Below are positions 58,075-64,000 of a stretch of 64,000 bases of DNA, in pieces. The translations under genes were made by a program, and so were the position numbers. How positions within the stretch are numbered: the stretch's first letter is position 1; each line of letters begins with the position of its first letter. The notes beneath the pieces were generated by a model that was given only the letters and a program-made list of their open reading frames with translations, had not been told where the DNA came from and did not search any database. The DNA lies in assembly GCA_003254905.1 (NCBI GenBank), contig QANU01025522.1:1-64000 (forward strand), written 5' to 3'. The DNA comes from Nissolia schottii (lineage: Eukaryota; Streptophyta; Magnoliopsida; Fabales; Fabaceae).

Positions 58075-61000
58075 ATGGGTAGGAAGGGAATCGAGCTATT
58101 CGATGAAAAACAAAATGGGTTTTTCTCTGTCTGCAATTTGGGGTCTCATTCATCTCAATGGAGCCTCCAAGATGGGTCCTTTTATCACCCTGGAGGCTTG
58201 TTTGCAAGCGTTGGCCAAATGGGTATGGGTTTTGGTGTTCAGCAACCCAACCCTTCTTCTTCTTCCTCTGATTCGCGTGACAACGGTGGGTTGAAACTCC
58301 CCTTCAATGATTTTTACGTGAAGTATGTTCAGTCTCTTGGGAAGTTTCAGGTTCAAGAGGAGAATGAGGTGGAAGGGGTTAAGGGGAACAAGAAAAGGGG
58401 TGGTGGCCTTAAACTGAAGCTTAGGATCAGGAATCCTTCTCTGAGGAGGCTGTTTAGTGGGGCAATTGCTGGGGCTGTGTCGCGAACCGCGGTGGCGCCG
58501 TTGGAGACCATAAGGACTCACTTGATGGTTGGGAGCAGTGGACATTCCACCACTGAGGTGTTCAACAACATCATGAAGACCGATGGGTGGAAGGGGCTGT
58601 TTAGGGGGAACCTCGTTAATGTCATTCGGGTTGCACCTAGCAAGGCCATTGAGGTAATATGTGAATTCTTTGTTGATACTTCTCTTTGTTGTTCTATCAG
58701 ATTTTTTGTTTTTGGATTATTTGATTGTTTCCCTTATATCATTTTGATGTATAGGCTGCGCTTATGAATCCGTTGCCTTTTTTATCGATGATTTTGATGC
58801 AAAGTGTGGGACTTTTATATTGACTCTTCTATTGCTTTGTGCATTTCTTTATGTCATCAATTTACTACTGTTAGGAAGATTTGTTTTAGTGGGGCCATTC
58901 ATGTTTTCAATGGGAAGAATAGTGTTTAACAAACTCTTGAGTTTATATTTAAACACCACTGCTAATGACTTCAGCTTTAAATTTTGGATTTCTTTTCTAA
59001 CCTTGCCATAATCAAAGTCTATAATCTGGTACTCTAAAGTCTTGATTAATGATTTATTGGGAAGGGAGGCCATGACTCTGTATAAATGCCACATAAAATA
59101 TATACGTCACAATTACCAATTCTTTGGATGATTTTAGAGAGATCCCTGAATTTACTGGATTGAGAATTTGTTGTGTTCACCTGATAAGAGGAGTTTTAGT
59201 GAGAATTTATAAGTGCTAAAGTTAATATAATGCATCAAAGGTTTGGGTTATCATTTTTTCTGGGACGGAGCTAGGATGAAATTGTGTTTCAGCATTTTGG
59301 CCAGGAGCTAATTTTCTGATTAAACAATTGTGTGATGATAATAACCCTTTTAATCCTCATTTTAAATCCATTTGCTACATCCTTTGTTAGCAGTGTTGTG
59401 TGAAGCATTATTGTATTATACTATATTCAGCAGCAACGAGCTGCAAATTGGGTAGTGAAGTTTTCTCGCTTGGGGCACAATGCTATCAACTCCGTCAAAC
59501 TCCTCCTATGGGACAGTCTCAGATTTTGCTTAATGATTTATTGAGAGTAACATTTCCTAGATTAGTTTCTGCTTTGTTTGCTTGGTCTTTTGATCCCTCT
59601 TGTCTAACCCAAGAAAAGGTAATTTAGTGCATCTTTTTATATGAAGAGAAGGGAGAGTGAGTACTTTGCTAATTAGCTATAATATATGATCACAAAAACT
59701 ATCATTTAATTGAGGCACAAGACTCCTAAACATGTGATTCATGCCTGTCCTCAAACCTTTTGCCTGCCCTGTTGGTCGTGGGTTCTGGTCATAGAAACAG
59801 CTCTTTGTTTATGGCGGGAGCTTGTGCACTGGGCCTCCCTTTCCAACCTTTTCAGATTTCCTCGACATTTCCACTCAATGAAAACTTGTGCTTAATACGA
59901 CTGTTGCGTTTCATAGTGCTCACTGCCTTCAACCTAGCTCGATGTGGCAATTTTCCCCCTGTGCGGTTTTTTTTAACCTAAGGTGCACAATTTTCTTCCT
60001 GTTGAAATGTTAATTCAACTTCCAATAAGTCAGCCATACCCCTGCACTAATGAACTTCATTCCTGACTCCCCAGGGGAATATTTTTGAGGTCCCCATCAG
60101 TTCATTTATGTCATAAGTCTAGATGTTTAGCAGTTCTATAAATGTCTGTTACTTTTGATGACTTATAAGTTAACATTTATTTAGTCTCTTCAGGAAATAT
60201 TTACGTCAAGGCAAGCAACTTGGTGGTAGATTGCCAAACCATACATGATTCCAGAATCCTTTTGGTATTTAAAAGAGTATTTTTACATTTTGTTCTCATA
60301 CAATAGAAGCATAGAATCTCATAATCTTCAAACTTCGAAGTTATAGAAATTGTTTGCCTCACATGTCCTCTGATCCATTTTTTTGAGCACACAGGAAGCA
60401 ATTGTGGATACAATCTGATTTTGCATTGAGAGAACAAGAAATCTCTTTGTTCTTGTACTTGCTAATGTTATATTGGTGTTTCATGCTTCTAATTGTGAAG
60501 AGAATAATGTTATCTATCAGACGATAATCAAGTCTTGCGTGTTGATTTATAAGTATCTCAGTATATTTTCACCTGTCTATGCAGCTATATGCTTATGATA
60601 CAGTTAACAAGAACCTATCTGCAAAGCCAGGGGAGCAGCCCAAACTTCCTCTTCCTGCGTCATTGGTTGCAGGCGCCTGTGCTGGAGTGAGTTCAACTTT
60701 ATGCACATATCCACTTGAGTTACTCAAGACTCGACTAACTATCCAGGTATGAACATTAAGCACATACAAGAGCTTGCTTTCCCATATTTATGTTCAGCAC
60801 CCAACCTAAAAATAAAATGGAAAAAACCTAAGTTGTGTTAGTAATTTTGCAGAGAGATGCTTATGATGGTCTACTCGATGCATTCTTGAAAATAATTCGA
60901 GAGGAGGGCCCTGCGGAACTCTACAGAGGTCTTGTCCCCAGTCTTATCGGAGTTATTCCATATGCTGCCACCAACTACTTCGCCTACGATACCTTACGGA

Positions 61001-61326
61001 AAGTGTACCGGAAGGTTTTCAAACAAGAGAAGATTGGCAACATCGAAACCCTTTTGATTGGATCAGCAGCTGGTGCATTTTCAAGTTCTGCAACATTTCC
61101 ACTTGAGGTGGCTCGCAAGCATATGCAAGTTGGAGCTCTGAGTGGAAGGCAGGTTTACAAAAATGTGGTTCATGCCCTGGCATGCATTCTAGAGCAAGAA
61201 GGGGTCCCAGGTTTATTTAGAGGGCTGGGACCAAGCTGCATGAAGTTGGTGCCGGCCGCCGGAATCTCTTTCATGTGCTATGAAGCATGCAAGAGGATAC
61301 TGGTAGATAAAGAAGATGAGGAATAA
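58075..61326 (+). CDS. BT1: Brittle-1 type adenine nucleotide transporter (mitochondrial carrier family)
   Basis: Three exons in phase 0, 58075-58653, 60585-60746 and 60853-61326, give 404 residues, the normal size for BT1. The open frame extends upstream to 58066 without an ATG, so the first ATG, at 58075 (MGRKGIELFDEKQNGFFS), is the start. That N-terminus matches BT1 proteins. The first about 120 residues are an extension that in the family helps plastid targeting. Three carrier repeats follow with the signature P-x-[DE]-x-x-[KR]: PLETIR, PLELLK and PLEVAR. Each has the linked glycine-rich motif (GWKGLFRGN, GPAELYRGL, GVPGLFRGL). BT1 proteins move ATP, ADP, AMP or ADP-glucose across the plastid (and in some dicots mitochondrial) inner membrane. 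A C/T-rich leader precedes the gene. Its 1.9-kb intron 1 contains no element I recognise. It converges on the CESA gene to the right. Confidence 0.93.
58654..60584 (+). other. Intron 1 of the BT1-type gene
   Basis: A 1,931-bp intron with clear GTAATA and TATGCAG borders. Several short reading frames lie in it (for example 59400-59627), but none shows a conserved protein. The sequence is of moderate complexity without evident transposon ends. Confidence 0.75.
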
Positions 61327-62201
61327 TAGGATGAGGTGATGTGCTTGGTTTTCCACTGAAGCTAGGAAGCAGAAGTGCTTAACTTGTTTTGGTTTATTTT
61401 TTCCACTTATAATTTTGGGTTCCTTTTTTTTTTTTTTTTTTTNTTTTTTTTTTTTTTTTTAACCCTCCACAGATCATATTTATAAGCATTTGAGAATGGA
61501 ATAATGGTTTTGGTTTTGAGTTTATTATATCTGTTACAATTGAGCATTTGATTTTGTCTTGGCTTTCAAGGTCAAAATGAACCCTTGTTGCTGCTGCTTC
61601 TAGGTAGTGCTTCTAATGTGACCTTTGCATTAACACCATTACACTCGTTATTTCACTCTAACAGATTAGGAAAATGTAGCAGTATCCTACTCAGTTAAAT
61701 TTCATTTTGAAGAGAATTGACTCAGGAAGGCTCCAAATTGCAAGCTATTAACTAAGTCACCTTGAAACAAAATATGAATCAATGTACACACAAGAATAAC
61801 ACATTGCTTTTTGCCAGTACTACAAAATTGGATGAGAAAGAGGCAATACAAAGGAATCAAACGGCAGCACCTTGATTGATTTCACATAATAAATAATTAA
61901 TATTAGCTGTTCAAAAAATATAACGACGTACATCTCAATATGACTATTCTTGTAAGGACCCAAAAAAAGGAACATGCAAAAGAAAAATAAACGTACAATA
62001 CATAATAACACCAATGATACAAAAGGTTCTTTCTCCATCCATCCATCCTTTTCATGCATGAAGGGGGTCAATCCTCCAAAACAACCTTAAATGGACCAAG
62101 TTCTTGCTATATACAACACTGCAACCTGGAGTGTCTCCAAACAAATGTGGAGGCAAAAGGAGGGGGAATTTAACGCACAAAAAGAATCTCCAAAGATAGT
62201 T
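61327..62201. other. Convergent 3' UTR interval between BT1-type and CESA1-type genes
   Basis: This 875-bp interval holds both 3' UTRs. A T-rich tract with one N (about 61,419-61,459) follows the BT1 stop by about 100 bp. No other gene was seen. Confidence 0.6.
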
Positions 62202-64000
62202 TTAACAGTCTATGCCACATTGACCATTGGCTGCTTTGTTGGTGCCATTGGTGAAGGGGTCAATCCTCACCCAAAGCAATGAGAATATGGAAGCAAGGAG
62301 AATGGACCAAACGATAACAATGGTTGGTGTACGGTTTTGTCTTCCCAATAGACCCTTCAAGAATGGGTAAAGATGTGCGATGACCCATATAGCAAAGAAG
62401 AGCTTCCCAAACAGTGGACCCCACGACTGGTAGCCACTGTTGATGGCATAGGACACACCAGCAACAATCCCAACCAGGTTCACGATAAGCACTGTTGTGG
62501 GGGGGATGAGGAGTGATGTCCATTTGAACACATACAGCTCAGCAAAATCCCCATCTTCGTCTGATGCCTTCGATGTAACGGTAAAGTTTGTGTCAATGCC
62601 GGCTAGGACCTTGAGAAGCCCTTGGAACACGGCAAAAAGATGTGCAGACGTCCCTCCGATGACCCAGAACTGTTCGTTCCTCCACCAGTCTTCGATACTG
62701 ACCCCACTCCACCTAAGCTCAAGGATTGAAGTAGTGAAAATGGAGACGAAGAGGAGAATGAACCACATACTGGCAAAGTTGCTTATCTGCATAAAATTAA
62801 GCGGATTTCATCAGATCCCCTAAATTTAGAAAGCTCAGATCAACGATAAGATATAAGCTTGTCAGCAAGAAATGAGAGAAAATTGCTTACCTCAGGAATA
62901 ATAAATTTATTGGTGAGAAGACAAAATGCAGGAAGCGTACAGTAAGCAATCAGTGGGATTGAGGTGAGGGGGTAGACAATAGTGTTAATATAAGCAAGTC
63001 TCTGAAGATGCATCAACCTCCCATTGTAGCCATACCACAAGGGACAATGCCTACTTAGAAAGATCTCAATCGAACCCAAGGCCCACCGAAGCACCTGATT
63101 GAGACGATCGGAAAGATTGATGGGAGCAGAACCCTTAAATGCTGGGCGAGGTGGCATGCAATAGATGGAAATCCAACCACGAGCGTGCATCTTAAACCCA
63201 GTCAAGATATCTTCAGTCACAGAACCATAGATCCATCCAATCTGGTGAAGTCCAAAAAGGTTTAATTAAAAAACTAAAACAAGTTACTGATTAATATCAT
63301 ATCTCGGATTACATTATACCAGTTACCAGAGGATGAAAATCAAAAGCGAAAAGTAATAAATAGACATGCTCACCTCTTTGCCCCATTCTGTCTTGTCTTC
63401 ATAACCACAGCTGATAACATGAATTGCTTCCTTAAGAAGGGTGGCAGGGTTGGTTGATGGTGGAATGCCACCCATTTCCATGAAGGTGGCAGCAATAAAA
63501 ACTGGAGACTGGCCAAATCGTTTCTCTAAGCTCTTTTGAGACATAAGTAGTGACCTCTCATCGTCATACCCTGCAAAAGGATGCATTAGATATATAACTT
63601 AGGATAAGACATTTTTTTTTTGATACATTGTTATCTCTTCTATCAGAAAATTTTGTATACTCTACATATCTGGCAAACAAACTATATAGCAAATTAGTTT
63701 AAAATATCAGTGAGATCAGTGGGACGAGGAGAAATGAAATTGCATGAAATTCAACAAATTCGGGAGTTAAGGTGATATTTTTTATTTTTTATAATAACAT
63801 ACCTTCAACACCCTCTTCTATGTCTTCCATATTAAAGATTGGAACGGTGGATTCGGTTCTTTTCATTCCCCTCTTCTTGTCATTGTACTTCTTATTGCCT
63901 CCCCTTCCCTTCTTCCTAGAACCCCAACAACTCTTCACAATAATGTTAGGCTCTAAATCCTCCTCAGTCAAAACAGGATCATAACCATATAAAGCCTGCC
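62202..64000 (-). CDS. CESA1: Cellulose synthase catalytic subunit, CESA1-type (C-terminal part; 5' end outside window)
   Basis: Four minus-strand exons are visible: from the window edge to 63803, then 63570-63374, 63241-62891 and 62786-62202. All have GT/AG borders and agreeing phases, giving about 442 of the usual 1,080 residues. The first exon begins [17 protein letters not shown] and continues [12 protein letters not shown], hallmarks of the CESA1 (primary-wall) clade. Next come [12 protein letters not shown], the conserved [19 protein letters not shown], the TED motif ([10 protein letters not shown]) and the QVLRW product-binding motif ([11 protein letters not shown]). The multi-helix membrane channel region follows, then the C-terminus [12 protein letters not shown]1 is part of the plasma-membrane rosette complex that makes primary-wall cellulose from UDP-glucose. 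The DxD catalytic and zinc-binding N-terminal parts lie beyond the window. Nothing in the visible exons looks broken. Clade assignment is from remembered motifs. Confidence 0.92.

Noticed and set aside
1-64000. CRISPR arrays, tRNA or rRNA genes
   Set aside because: No regularly spaced identical repeats of CRISPR form, and no tRNA A/B-box pair or rRNA segment was recognised on reading. Short RNA genes could still be missed without a covariance search.

Overview
The window is nuclear DNA from a dicot plant, most likely a legume close to soybean (inference). Genes are spliced at GT/AG sites, and intergenic DNA is very AT-rich with many (TA)n tracts. Most of the sequence is layered transposable elements of types common in Glycine. 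An assembly gap of 807 Ns lies at 33381-34187, and a few single Ns sit in homopolymer or microsatellite runs.

The host genes I can support, left to right, are: an intronless gene for an uncharacterised protein with an RRM-like C-terminus (8207-9070, +); an unidentified multi-exon gene (about 15043-17765, +) whose last three exons are firm; an intronless drug/metabolite-superfamily sugar-phosphate or nucleotide-sugar transporter with extreme GC3 codon use (31353-32432, +); a small two-exon coiled-coil gene (38425-38803, +); a secreted EG45/plant natriuretic peptide-like protein (43107-43982, -); a Brittle-1 type mitochondrial-carrier-family adenylate transporter (58075-61326, +, three exons); and the 3' part of a CESA1-type cellulose synthase (62202 to the window edge, -). 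The last two converge tail to tail. No operon-like or pathway-level cooperation is evident. Two genes bear on cell walls or the apoplast (CESA1-type, EG45-like) and two are transporters.

The rest is a mobile-element record. From 1 to 4730 there are two CACTA termini flanking a retroelement fragment, then a non-autonomous LTR element with 2-kb LTRs and only about 0.38 kb of interior. The same shortened element recurs on the other strand at 48870-50490. From 10065 to 13494 a complete-looking non-autonomous LTR element with a 5-bp target duplication sits beside a compact LINE derivative with a perfect 14-bp target duplication and poly(A) tail. A Mutator-like family with GGGTTAAAT-type inverted ends occurs at 13573, 21233, 46680 and 55354. 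Two hAT-like elements lie at 45386 (perfect 8-bp duplication) and 46825 (nested in a Mutator-like copy). A second complete-looking LTR element is at 27916-30560, and a Ty3/gypsy chromovirus fossil at about 50490-55353 carries another retroelement inside its LTR and is itself inserted in a Mutator-like element.

I did not find a clearly new host system. The strongest unusual signals are the small LINE derivative that keeps both ends, the repeated internally deleted LTR family, the Mutator-like family that carries a shared non-transposase interior, and the two host genes I could not name. All identifications come from reading the sequence; no database search was run.
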